Shown: positions 18,056 to 25,406 of the stretch, piece after piece
Position numbering within the stretch: the first letter of the stretch is position 1
Layout: every line of letters begins with the position of its first letter
NCBI RefSeq assembly: GCF_027594745.1
Contig: NZ_CP110854.1
Coordinates: forward strand, 4,186,551-4,250,550
Direction of reading: 5' to 3'
Length of the DNA: 64,000 nucleotides
Origin: Saprospira grandis
GTDB lineage: Bacteria; Bacteroidota; Bacteroidia; Chitinophagales; Saprospiraceae
Program-made: the position numbers and the translations under genes
The notes under the pieces: model-generated
Database searches by the model: none
Told to the model about the DNA's origin: nothing
What the model saw: the letters and a program-made list of their open reading frames with translations, nothing else

Positions 18056-18170
18056 GAGCGGCCTAGCGATGGTAGGCAGTGCGGCAAAGCCGCAGACCCA
18101 GGCCGTCAGGCCGCAGGGCCGAGCGAACAGCGAGCTGCCGAACGTAGCGCCCGCCGCAGGCGGGAGGCCC
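18056..18170 (+). repeat. GC-rich three-hairpin element, copy 7
   Basis: The hairpins are GCGGC-aaa-GCCGC, GGCC-gtca-GGCC and CCCGCC-gca-GGCGGG. It ends 11 bp from the lptG stop. Confidence 0.9.
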
Positions 18171-18181
18171 AAAAAAACGAA

Positions 18182-19267
18182 CTATTTCTGCGCCTTACCG
18201 ACCAGATAAAAAGCCACAAAAGTAAAGATGATATTGGGGGTCCAAACGCCCAAAAGAGGCGAGAGTCCGCCATGGGTAGAAAAGGTCATCGAAAACTTAG
18301 ACATAAAAATATAGAGCGCGCAAACCAGCATGCCCATAACGATATGCATGCCCATTCCGCCTCGGGTTTTTCGGGCCGCAATAGACACCCCGATGAGCGT
18401 AAGAATTAGAATGCTGAAGGGATCGGCAGAGCGGCGGTGATATTCCACTTCAAAAACCGTGGTACTGCCTAGGCCTTTGGCTTTTTCCTGCTCGATATAC
18501 TCCATAATTTCTCGGCTATTCATGGCATCCTTCAGGTTTTTTCTTCGGGCCAAATCGGCAGAGCTGAGCGGCAGTAAAGTATCCATTTTTGCGCCTTTCA
18601 CAATCGTCTCTTCCATATCATCCACATAGCGGGCATGATAATTAATCAGCTCCCATTTATTGGGGTATTCGATCAATTTGATGCGGCCCGCTTCTAAGGT
18701 ATAAGGGCGGTCTACCCCATTGCTATCGTAGCGAATCAGGGCAAAATTGCGGCCTGTACTATCTTTGCGGTTATAATGTTGGATATAAATTTCTTCTTGA
18801 GGGCTCACAAAAAGGTGAATATTATCTTTGGGGCCATCAAAATTATTTTTCCGAATATAAGTATTTTCAAATCGGGTGCGGCCCTTATTGAGTTCTGGAA
18901 AAATAAAGTGGTTGGCATAAAGATGAAAGCCGGCAATAATGGCCGCGCCCATCATAAAGGGCCGCAATAGCCGCCAAAAGCTAATTCCATTACCAATAAT
19001 GGCAATGATTTCGGAATTGGCGGCTAGGCGGGAGCAAAAATAAATGACCGCAATCAGGGCATAGAGTGGAAAAAGCATGCTACTGATATAAGGCACAAAA
19101 TTGAGATAGTAGTCAAAGACCACCTCGGTCCATTTTGGGCCATTGGCTAAGCTATCCACCTTTTCAGAAAAATCAATAACGACCGTGAGCATGCCCATCA
19201 GCAGAATGATAAAGAAAAAAGTGGCGAGATAGCGAAAAAGAATGTAGCGATCAATAATTTTTAGCAT
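18182..19267 (-). CDS. lptG: LptF/LptG family lipopolysaccharide export permease
   Basis: YjgP/YjgQ-family inner-membrane permease of the LptBFG complex, which extracts lipopolysaccharide and passes it to the LptC/A bridge. Transmembrane helices are visible at about residues 12-33, 55-80 and 98-118, then a soluble beta-rich periplasmic part (about 130-275, including EEIYIQHYNRKDS), then three C-terminal helices (about 280-358). The length of 361 is normal. LptF and LptG cannot be told apart by eye, so the symbol is tentative. It starts six bases after the tgt stop, so the two form one operon. Confidence 0.88.
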   Translation of the reverse strand: MLKIIDRYILFRYLATFFFIILLMGMLTVVIDFSEKVDSLANGPKWTEVVFDYYLNFVPYISSMLFPLYALIAVIYFCSRLAANSEIIAIIGNGISFWRLLRPFMMGAAIIAGFHLYANHFIFPELNKGRTRFENTYIRKNNFDGPKDNIHLFVSPQEEIYIQHYNRKDSTGRNFALIRYDSNGVDRPYTLEAGRIKLIEYPNKWELINYHARYVDDMEETIVKGAKMDTLLPLSSADLARRKNLKDAMNSREIMEYIEQEKAKGLGSTTVFEVEYHRRSADPFSILILTLIGVSIAARKTRGGMGMHIVMGMLVCALYIFMSKFSMTFSTHGGLSPLLGVWTPNIIFTFVAFYLVGKAQK

Positions 19268-19273
19268 AAAAGG

Positions 19274-20425
19274 CTAGCGTTTTTGCTCTAAAATAGGCAC
19301 CAATTCGTCTTTCCAAGCGCGGAAACTTCCATCTAAAATGCGTTCGCGGGCTTCTCGGACCAGCTCCAGATAAAAGCTGAGGTTGTGCAAGGTAGCAATT
19401 TGCATCCCCAAAAGTTCATTAACCGTAAAGAGGTGGCGCAAATAGGCTTTTGTATGTTGTCGGCTAGTGGGATTGGGCGCATCCTCATCAATAGGAGAAA
19501 AATCGTCCTTCCACTTTTTGTTTTTGATATTGAGTTTTCCTTTTCGGGTAAAAATCAAACCATGTCGAGCATTTCGGGTAGGCATTACGCAATCAAACAT
19601 ATCTACGCCCAAAGCGATACACTCCAAAATATTGGCGGGAGTTCCCACGCCCATAAGGTAGCGAGGTTTATCGGTTGGCAATTGGCTACAAACCAAATCC
19701 GTCATGGCATACATTTCTTCTTTGGGCTCTCCCACCGAGAGTCCACCAATGGCAATTCCCAAATCGGCATATTGGGCCACCGTTTCGGCAGATTTTAGGC
19801 GCAAGTCCTTATATACACTTCCCTGAACAATGGGAAAAAGCGACTGCGGATAGCCATATTTGGGTTCTGTTTCCTTAAAGCGAGTATAGCAACGCTTGAG
19901 CCAGCGGTGCGTAAGCTCCATAGATTTTTTGGCATAGCGATAATCGCAGGGATAAGGCGTACATTCGTCAAAGGCCATAATAATATCGGCCCCAATAGAA
20001 CGCTGAATATCCATCACACCTTCTGGGCTAAACAAATGTTTGCTTCCATCAATATGAGAAGCGAAAGTAGCTCCTTCCTCTTTGATTTTTCGGCGGTGGG
20101 CCAATGAAAAAACCTGAAATCCCCCGCTATCGGTCAAAATAGGGCCCTGCCAATTCATAAATTGGTGTAATCCGCCCGCTTTTTCGAGCAGTTCGGTCCC
20201 TGGACGAAGATAAAGGTGATAAGTATTGCCCAAAATTATTTTGGCTTTAATATCTTCGCTCAGCTCTTTTTGATGAACCCCTTTTACGGTTCCGATTGTC
20301 CCTACGGGCATAAAAATCGGAGTGGGAATTTGGCCATGCGCCGTTTGTAGTGTCCCTACGCGGGCCTGACTGTGCGGGTCGCTATGTTCTAGCTCAAATT
20401 TCATTTCTGTATGCAACTCGGGCAT
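19274..20425 (-). CDS. tgt: tRNA-guanine transglycosylase (Tgt)
   Basis: It exchanges guanine-34 for the queuosine precursor preQ1 in tRNAs with GUN anticodons. The TIM-barrel signatures are present: general base D99 in LTDSGGFQVFS, substrate loop AFDECTPYP at 151-159, GGLSVGE at 228-234, and the nucleophile region VDMFDCVMPTRNARHG (D275 and D278). The usual C-x-C-x-x-C zinc ligands are not seen: residues 312-324 contain no cysteine, although H347 in TLHN remains. The start could be the Met at residue 8 (20404). It is followed by lptG after six bases and is divergent from a glycosyltransferase only 17 bp away. Confidence 0.95.
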   Translation of the reverse strand: MPELHTEMKFELEHSDPHSQARVGTLQTAHGQIPTPIFMPVGTIGTVKGVHQKELSEDIKAKIILGNTYHLYLRPGTELLEKAGGLHQFMNWQGPILTDSGGFQVFSLAHRRKIKEEGATFASHIDGSKHLFSPEGVMDIQRSIGADIIMAFDECTPYPCDYRYAKKSMELTHRWLKRCYTRFKETEPKYGYPQSLFPIVQGSVYKDLRLKSAETVAQYADLGIAIGGLSVGEPKEEMYAMTDLVCSQLPTDKPRYLMGVGTPANILECIALGVDMFDCVMPTRNARHGLIFTRKGKLNIKNKKWKDDFSPIDEDAPNPTSRQHTKAYLRHLFTVNELLGMQIATLHNLSFYLELVREARERILDGSFRAWKDELVPILEQKR

Positions 20426-20442
20426 GCAATTAAGTTTTTTTA

Positions 20443-21537
20443 ATGATGTGGATCGCGCTCTCGGCTTTGGCTTTCATTTTTTTTGGGCTCCAAATGGGTT
20501 TTGCCTATCGTTTTTATCAATGGGCCAAAGCGCCTCAAACAAAGGGCTGCGAGCAGCTCCCGCCCTTGAGCATTGTCGTGCTAGCGCGTAATGAGGGCGC
20601 TAATTTACAGAAAAATTTACGGAAACTTTTAGCCCAAGATTATCCAATCTACGAGCTCGTCTGGGTAGATGACGACTCTAGCGACCAAAGTCCCGCTATT
20701 TTGGCCCAATTGGCCCAAGAATACCCTCAACTTCGCCCCCTTTTTTATCGAGAAAAAAAATATTTGGGCAAAAAAGAAGCCCCGCTCTGGGCCATCCCTC
20801 AAACTAAGTACGATTGGATTTTACTCACCGATGCCGACGGCCAAGCCGCCTCTCCGCTCTGGGCCAAAAAGATGATGCAAGCCCGGCCAGAAAATGGGCC
20901 CGGCCTCGTTTTAGGCTTTGGCCCCTACCTCTCCGAAAAAACTTGGCTCAATAGCTGGATCCGATACGAAACCGCCCTAGTGGCCCTGCAATATTTTTCG
21001 GCCGCCCATTATAATCAAGCCTATATGGGGGTGGGGCGAAATTTACTCTACCACAAAAAGGTATTTGAAGCCGCCGCCCCTGCCCTAGCCGCTAGCATCA
21101 ATACCCCCTCTGGCGATGACGATATTTTGGTCTCTGCTGCCCAAAATTTCCCCATCCATAACTGCCTCGACCCAAAGGCCTTTGTCTATTCGGCCCCCAA
21201 AAAAACTTGGCGATCGCTTTTTCGCCAAAAACGCAGACACTACAGCAGCAGCGAGTTTTATCAAAACACAACCAAATGGATGCTCGCCCTCTGGTCGAGC
21301 AGTTTTTTGGGCCTGCCGTTTTTTTGCCTCGCTCTCTGCTTTGGCCCTTTCCCCTACCTCGCCCTACTTTGGCCCCTCAGAATTTTAATTTTTTATAGGG
21401 TTTGGCAAAAAACTTTGCTTACCTTAGAGCAAGAAGATTTATGGAGCCAACTTTTTTGGACCGAACTATTCGCCCTCCTCTATTACCCCTTTATGGCCCT
21501 CCAATTTTTGCGAAAAAAGCCCAGCTACTGGAAATGA
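20443..21537 (+). CDS. Membrane-associated family 2 glycosyltransferase
   Basis: A GT2 (GT-A fold) enzyme transferring a sugar from a nucleotide-sugar donor; the acceptor is unknown. There is an N-terminal membrane helix (residues 3-25), then the GT2 core: LSIVVLARNEGANLQ at 42-56, the VDDDSSDQS nucleotide site at 75-83 and the metal-binding DAD at 130-132 in LTDADGQ. Further on, FRQKRRHYSSSEFY near 262-275 resembles the Q/RxxRW acceptor motif. Two or three hydrophobic C-terminal helices follow (about 285-350). Its stop overlaps the sigma-factor start in an ATGA arrangement, so the two are translationally coupled. Confidence 0.88.
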   Translation: MMWIALSALAFIFFGLQMGFAYRFYQWAKAPQTKGCEQLPPLSIVVLARNEGANLQKNLRKLLAQDYPIYELVWVDDDSSDQSPAILAQLAQEYPQLRPLFYREKKYLGKKEAPLWAIPQTKYDWILLTDADGQAASPLWAKKMMQARPENGPGLVLGFGPYLSEKTWLNSWIRYETALVALQYFSAAHYNQAYMGVGRNLLYHKKVFEAAAPALAASINTPSGDDDILVSAAQNFPIHNCLDPKAFVYSAPKKTWRSLFRQKRRHYSSSEFYQNTTKWMLALWSSSFLGLPFFCLALCFGPFPYLALLWPLRILIFYRVWQKTLLTLEQEDLWSQLFWTELFALLYYPFMALQFLRKKPSYWK

Positions 21538-22139
21538 AAAAACTATCCGATAGAGCAGCAGAAGATTACCGACTCGTTACCCTCGCTGTAGAAGAAAATG
21601 ACCAAATGGCTTATGCCCAACTGATGGACCGCTACCGCAATTCCATCTTTCACATGATGCTCAAAATGGTCCGAAATAAAGATGATGCCGAAGATCTAAC
21701 CATCGAAGCCTTTGGCAAAGCTTTCCGAAAACTCGATAGCTACAGCCCTAGCTATGCCTTTAGTACCTGGCTGTTCAAAATTGCTAGCAATAATTGTATC
21801 GACTTTATCCGAAAAAAAAGAATGAAAATGCTCTCGATCGATGAACCCATTTCCGATGAAGGGGGGGCCGATTATAGCAATAGCCTCAAAGCCGATTTGC
21901 TGGACCCAGAGGAGCGCTTCATCCGACAGCAGCGCCGACGCATTATGCAGGAACTGATGGAGCGCATGAGCGATAAATATCGCCAAATGATTGAGCTGCG
22001 TTATTTTGAAGAACTTTCTTACCAAGAAATTGCCGAACAACTCAATATGCCCCTGGGCACCGTCAAAGCCCAACTTTTTAGGGCCAAAGAGTTGCTCTAC
22101 GATATCCTGAAAAATGCAAAAGCCCAAAGAGGTTTATAA
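21534..22139 (+). CDS. ECF-type sigma-70 family RNA polymerase sigma factor
   Basis: An extracytoplasmic-function sigma factor of 201 residues. Region 2 is visible as the DAEDLTIEAFGKAFRKL core-binding helix, followed by FSTWLFKIASNNCIDFIRKKR for the -10 contact. Region 4 is the C-terminal HTH LSYQEIAEQLNMPLGTVKAQ, with the recognition helix continuing FRAKELL. The open frame extends upstream to 21402, but the real start is the ATG at 21534, where the ATGA overlap with the glycosyltransferase stop couples translation. No anti-sigma gene is adjacent. A terminator follows. Confidence 0.93.
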   Translation: MKKLSDRAAEDYRLVTLAVEENDQMAYAQLMDRYRNSIFHMMLKMVRNKDDAEDLTIEAFGKAFRKLDSYSPSYAFSTWLFKIASNNCIDFIRKKRMKMLSIDEPISDEGGADYSNSLKADLLDPEERFIRQQRRRIMQELMERMSDKYRQMIELRYFEELSYQEIAEQLNMPLGTVKAQLFRAKELLYDILKNAKAQRGL

Positions 22140-22161
22140 AACCTGCTTTGAAAAATAGTCC

Positions 22162-22197
22162 CCGTCTTTCTCGCTTGCCGAGGAGGACGGTTTTTTT
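22162..22197 (+). terminator. Rho-independent terminator after the sigma factor
   Basis: CCGTC-ttt-CTCG-cttgc-CGAG-gag-GACGG is an interrupted stem followed by seven T. It lies 22 bp after the stop codon. Confidence 0.75.
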
Positions 22198-22205
22198 ATT
22201 CCCTT

Positions 22206-22380
22206 GGGGCCCGCGGCCGCCCTTTTTCCTGGGGCGGCCGCCGCTATGCTGCGGGGCTCGCTATTCGCTCGGCCCTTCGCAAAAAAAGCTGCGCTTTTTT
22301 GCTCGCTCTGGCCTGACGGCCACCCCTCCGCAGCGCTGGGCCATTTGGCCTGCGGCCAGGGGCGGCTTCGCCCCCCCCAG
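22206..22380 (-). repeat. GC-rich three-hairpin element, copy 8
   Basis: Read on the minus strand, the left hairpin is GGCC-gtca-GGCC and the middle one is GCAAAAAAGC-gca-GCTTTTTTTGC. It sits between the terminator and the DUF4476 gene and creates a misleading upstream extension of that reading frame. Confidence 0.88.
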
Positions 22381-22512
22381 TGGACCAAAATATCTCTCCA
22401 CTATTTCCAATGCAAAAAAATGCTTTTATTTTTGGCATGCTCTTGGAAAACGGAGCCGCAGATTAACCTTAACTTTGACCTTATCATTGAACTTTTTCAA
22501 AAATTTACGCTC

Positions 22513-22944
22513 ATGCGAATTTTTCTAACTTTTTTCAGCCTTTGCCTAATTATGGCCTCTTGTATTGTTGTCGATCCCTCCGCTATTGGTAATGGCGGTG
22601 GCGTTGTTTTGGGCGGCCCCGTGCCCGGCTATACCGGAAGAGTAGGCTGCAATGCCCCAATCACCAATAATCAATTTCAAAGAACACGACAAAATTTGGC
22701 CAGCTATAGTAGTAGCTTTGACCGCATGGATGTGGCCAAAGCACAAATTCCCCGAGAAGGCTGCTATACCGTCTCTCAAATTAGACAACTAGTTACCCTT
22801 TGGTCTAGCTCTTTTGACCGAGAAGAATTTCTGCATTTTGCCTATGACTATACTTATGATATAGATAATTATGTAGACCTTCAAGATGTTTTCACTAGTA
22901 GTATTGACCGCAAAGAATTTGTAGAGTGGTGCTACAACCGCTAA
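22513..22944 (+). CDS. DUF4476-type lipoprotein (143 aa)
   Basis: A lipoprotein signal (MRIFLTFFSLCLIMASC, lipobox MASC) is followed by a glycine-rich spacer and a DUF4476-like helical domain: an NNQFQRTRQNLASYSSSFDR helix, a PREGCYTVSQIRQLVTLWSS segment, then FDREEFLHFAYDYTYD and a closing FVEWCYNR. The family is common in Bacteroidota and has no known function. The open frame reaches back to 22204, but that part is the GC-rich repeat; the ATG at 22513 starts directly with the signal peptide. A terminator follows at once, so it is monocistronic. Confidence 0.85.
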   Translation: MRIFLTFFSLCLIMASCIVVDPSAIGNGGGVVLGGPVPGYTGRVGCNAPITNNQFQRTRQNLASYSSSFDRMDVAKAQIPREGCYTVSQIRQLVTLWSSSFDREEFLHFAYDYTYDIDNYVDLQDVFTSSIDRKEFVEWCYNR

Positions 22945-22946
22945 GC

Positions 22947-22980
22947 AAAAAGGACTAGCTCAACGCTAGTCCTTTTTTTT
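22947..22980 (+). terminator. Rho-independent terminator
   Basis: AGGACTAGC-tcaac-GCTAGTCCT is followed by eight T, directly after the DUF4476 gene. Confidence 0.92.
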
Positions 22981-23025
22981 GTTAAAGCCTGCCCCTTTAC
23001 TCACAGAAAAAAAAAGCAACTTCCT

Positions 23026-23033
23026 TATCTTTG
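23026..23033 (+). promoter_or_regulatory. Putative Bacteroidota -7 box TATCTTTG
   Basis: It matches TAnnTTTG exactly and lies 22 bp before the methyltransferase start, leaving a short leader. No clear TTG -33 box is seen. Confidence 0.55.
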
Positions 23034-23055
23034 GCCCATAACAAATGAATAAAAT

Positions 23056-23769
23056 ATGAAAAAATTAAGTTTAGCGCTGCTGCTTTTTGCCGGCGCTTGT
23101 GCTAGCCCCGCAGCAGAAGAAACAAAAGACAAAACCACCCAAAAAGAGCCCATGCAAGAAAAAAAGCATCATCACAAACATCATCATGGCTCGGCTAACG
23201 CACATATGCACAGCCAATCAATTGAAGAATTGGTGGAACGCTTTGAGTCTAAAGAAAGAGATGAATACCAACAACCCGCAAAAGTTTTGGATTATCTAGG
23301 CGATTTGTCGGGCAAAAAAATTATGGATATTGGCGCAGGCTCTGGCTACTTTTCTGTGAAATTTGCCGCCGCTGGCGCAGAAGTAATTGCCGCCGATGTA
23401 GACACTGGCTTTCAAAATTATTTGCAGAAACGCATTGCTGCCGATAAAATTGAAAATGTAGAGCTTCGCCTCATGCCTTATGAGACGCCCAAAATCAAGG
23501 ATCAAGAAGTAGATCTTGTATTCATTAGCAATACTTACCATCATATTGAGGACCGTATTGCCTATTTTAAGGCAGTCAAAAAAGGCCTTAAATCCAATGG
23601 CGAACTCATTATTATTGACTTTTTTAAGAAGGAATTGCCTATTGGCCCCGCTATGGACCATAAAATTGCCAAGGAAAAAGTATTAGAAGAACTCAAAGCT
23701 GCTGGCTTTGTCAATTTTGAGCTAAAAGAAGAGCTGCTGCCTTACCAATATGTAATTAAGGCAAAATAA
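23056..23769 (+). CDS. Exported class I methyltransferase-like lipoprotein with His-rich linker
   Basis: The fold is a class I SAM-dependent methyltransferase: motif I is MDIGAGSGYFS (residues 90-100), an acidic end of strand beta-2 lies at D114-D116, and a later DLVFISNTYHHIED and GELIIIDFFKKE complete the Rossmann core. The protein also has a lipoprotein signal peptide with lipobox AGAC (Cys15), so it should be exported and membrane-anchored. A linker at 38-52 contains nine histidines and could bind metal. SAM is not expected in the periplasm, so either the enzyme works on the cytoplasmic side or the fold has another job. It is monocistronic, with its own promoter and terminator. Confidence 0.85.
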   Translation: MKKLSLALLLFAGACASPAAEETKDKTTQKEPMQEKKHHHKHHHGSANAHMHSQSIEELVERFESKERDEYQQPAKVLDYLGDLSGKKIMDIGAGSGYFSVKFAAAGAEVIAADVDTGFQNYLQKRIAADKIENVELRLMPYETPKIKDQEVDLVFISNTYHHIEDRIAYFKAVKKGLKSNGELIIIDFFKKELPIGPAMDHKIAKEKVLEELKAAGFVNFELKEELLPYQYVIKAK

Positions 23770-23796
23770 AATGCGCTACGCATTTTACAAACCCTA

Positions 23797-23829
23797 AGGG
23801 CCGAAGATATTTATCTTCGGCCTTTTTTT
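23797..23829 (+). terminator. Rho-independent terminator
   Basis: GGCCGAAGATA-tt-TATCTTCGGCC is an 11-bp stem followed by seven T. Confidence 0.92.
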
Positions 23830-23839
23830 GCTCCAGTTG

Positions 23840-23864
23840 CTAATTGAAAGCCGCTAATTGAAAG
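23840..23864 (+). repeat. AT-rich double 11-mer at the edge of copy 9
   Basis: Two perfect CTAATTGAAAG words are separated by CCG, about 45 bp left of GC-rich copy 9. Confidence 0.75.
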
Positions 23865-23910
23865 GGCCGTTTGAGGGCCGAAGAAAAAAGCCCTGAAAAA
23901 ACATAAAAGC

Positions 23911-24056
23911 TGTGCGGCCCAGCGCTGCGCAGCCGTGGCCGCAGGCCAGACCCAGTTTTTTGAGCGCAGCGAAAAAAACGCAGGGCCGAGCAGACCTGCG
24001 AGCGGCGCAGCATAGCGGCGGCCGACCTAGGCAAAGCCTAGCCGGCCGCGGGCCCC
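23911..24056 (+). repeat. GC-rich three-hairpin element, copy 9
   Basis: The hairpins are GGCC-gca-GGCC, GTTTTTT-gagcgcagcg-AAAAAAAC and CTAGGC-aaa-GCCTAG. It ends 58 bp from the next gene's stop codon. Confidence 0.9.
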
Positions 24057-24114
24057 AAAAAACAGCAGTATAGAACGTTTTTTATAAAAAAATGAGCAAG
24101 GAAATTTACCCGCT

Positions 24115-25188
24115 CTAAAAACGTTCTGAAAAATGCTGCCCATCAAATTGATAGACTTTTCCATTACTAAAGCCAAAAAGTAAATCTCCATTTTGCTCTT
24201 CATAACAGCTGAGCGCCATTCCTACAGCCAAGTTTTTAGCCACTTTATACTGTTGAATATGCTCCCCATCAAAGCGCCAAAGACCAGTATCTCGGTCAGA
24301 AAACCAAATATTTCCCTTTTGGTCCTCCACAATAAGAAAAACAGATTGCAAACCTTTATTCTGAGCAAACGCCCTTTTTTCTGTATTTTCTCTAAAGGTT
24401 TTTATCGGCATCAGCAGCCCTTTTTCTCTTGAAAAATGCTGGACCGTATCGCCCTGCATACAGAAAACACCGATTCCATTATTGCCAATCCACAAACGTC
24501 CTTTAGTATCTTTCAGAATACTTCTGATGTGCAGGCCCTCTTCTGCTTTAAGGCCCAAAGCCTCATTATCAATTCGCCGAACGCCCTGCCCCTCATAAAT
24601 AAAAGCGGCAGCATAACTGGCCCAATACAAGGCTCCATTTTTTCCTCTAGAAAAATCGGTTAGCGCATAGGCGTTATTAACATCTCGCTTGTCGCCCAAA
24701 GGGAAAGCCCAATAGCTTAATTTTTCGCCATCGTAGCAATAAGCCCCTTCTTTTGTCCCCGCATTAAACCAGAGGTCAAATTGGCCAAAATCTTTCTCTT
24801 TTAGCGCTGGCGCCCAACTATTTTCTACTAAGCGAATAATTTTTCCTTGCTCATAACGGCATACCCCCTGAGCCGTGCCAAAATAAATTCGGCCCAATTG
24901 ATCTTCCTGTATAGAACGAACTTGATTATCGGCCAACCCCTCAGAAACAGCAAAGTATTCAAAGGTTTTTCCATCATAACGGCAAAGGCCCTCTTTTTGA
25001 CTGCCCAACCAATAATTTCCGCTGCGATCCCGATGTATAGCTGTAATTGCAGAGCTAAACTTTAGCCTAGGCTTTGGAACAACAGCAGTCGTTTTTTCTT
25101 CTTTGCTGCTAGGTACTTTCTGTTCTGCGCAAGAAAAACTTAGACAGAACAACAAAGAGAGCGCAATTATTTTAGCGTTTTTTTTCAT
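24115..25188 (-). CDS. Two-component-propeller-like lipoprotein
   Basis: After a lipoprotein signal (MKKNAKIIALSLLFCLSFSC, Cys20) come about eight short propeller blades of the regulator-propeller type. Examples are ITAIHRDRSGNYWLGSQKEGL, VRSIQEDQLGRIYFGTAQGV, IRSILKDTKGRLWIGNNGIG and VFLIVEDQKGNIWFSDRDTG. Such blades normally form the periplasmic sensor of hybrid two-component systems; here no membrane helix, kinase or response domain follows, so it is a free-standing propeller lipoprotein. The open frame extends to 25314 through a GC-rich repeat, but the ATG at 25188 begins the signal peptide and is chosen. Confidence 0.85.
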   Translation of the reverse strand: MKKNAKIIALSLLFCLSFSCAEQKVPSSKEEKTTAVVPKPRLKFSSAITAIHRDRSGNYWLGSQKEGLCRYDGKTFEYFAVSEGLADNQVRSIQEDQLGRIYFGTAQGVCRYEQGKIIRLVENSWAPALKEKDFGQFDLWFNAGTKEGAYCYDGEKLSYWAFPLGDKRDVNNAYALTDFSRGKNGALYWASYAAAFIYEGQGVRRIDNEALGLKAEEGLHIRSILKDTKGRLWIGNNGIGVFCMQGDTVQHFSREKGLLMPIKTFRENTEKRAFAQNKGLQSVFLIVEDQKGNIWFSDRDTGLWRFDGEHIQQYKVAKNLAVGMALSCYEEQNGDLLFGFSNGKVYQFDGQHFSERF

Positions 25189-25199
25189 TTTCTTTTTTT

Positions 25200-25360
25200 G
25201 GGGCTTGCCCGCCCTTTGGGCGGGCCGGGCTGTGTCAGGGCTCGCAGGTTTGCTCGGCCCTTCGCAAAAAACAAGTTTTTGCTCGGTCTGCGGCTGCGCC
25301 GCCCCCTTTTCCATCCCTAAGCCAAGTCGCTACGCTCCTTTGCGGCGGCTTCGCCGCCTG
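25200..25360 (-). repeat. GC-rich three-hairpin element, copy 10
   Basis: Read on the minus strand, the left hairpin is GCGGC-gca-GCCGC and the middle one is GCAAAAA-cttg-TTTTTTGC. The GCCCGCC/GGGCGGGC hairpin stands at the G-run end, 11 bp from the propeller gene's start, so it probably sits in its leader. Confidence 0.9.
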
Positions 25361-25406
25361 CTAAAACTAGAAAAAGGACCAACTATGAGCGAATAAAAAA
25401 TTTATC

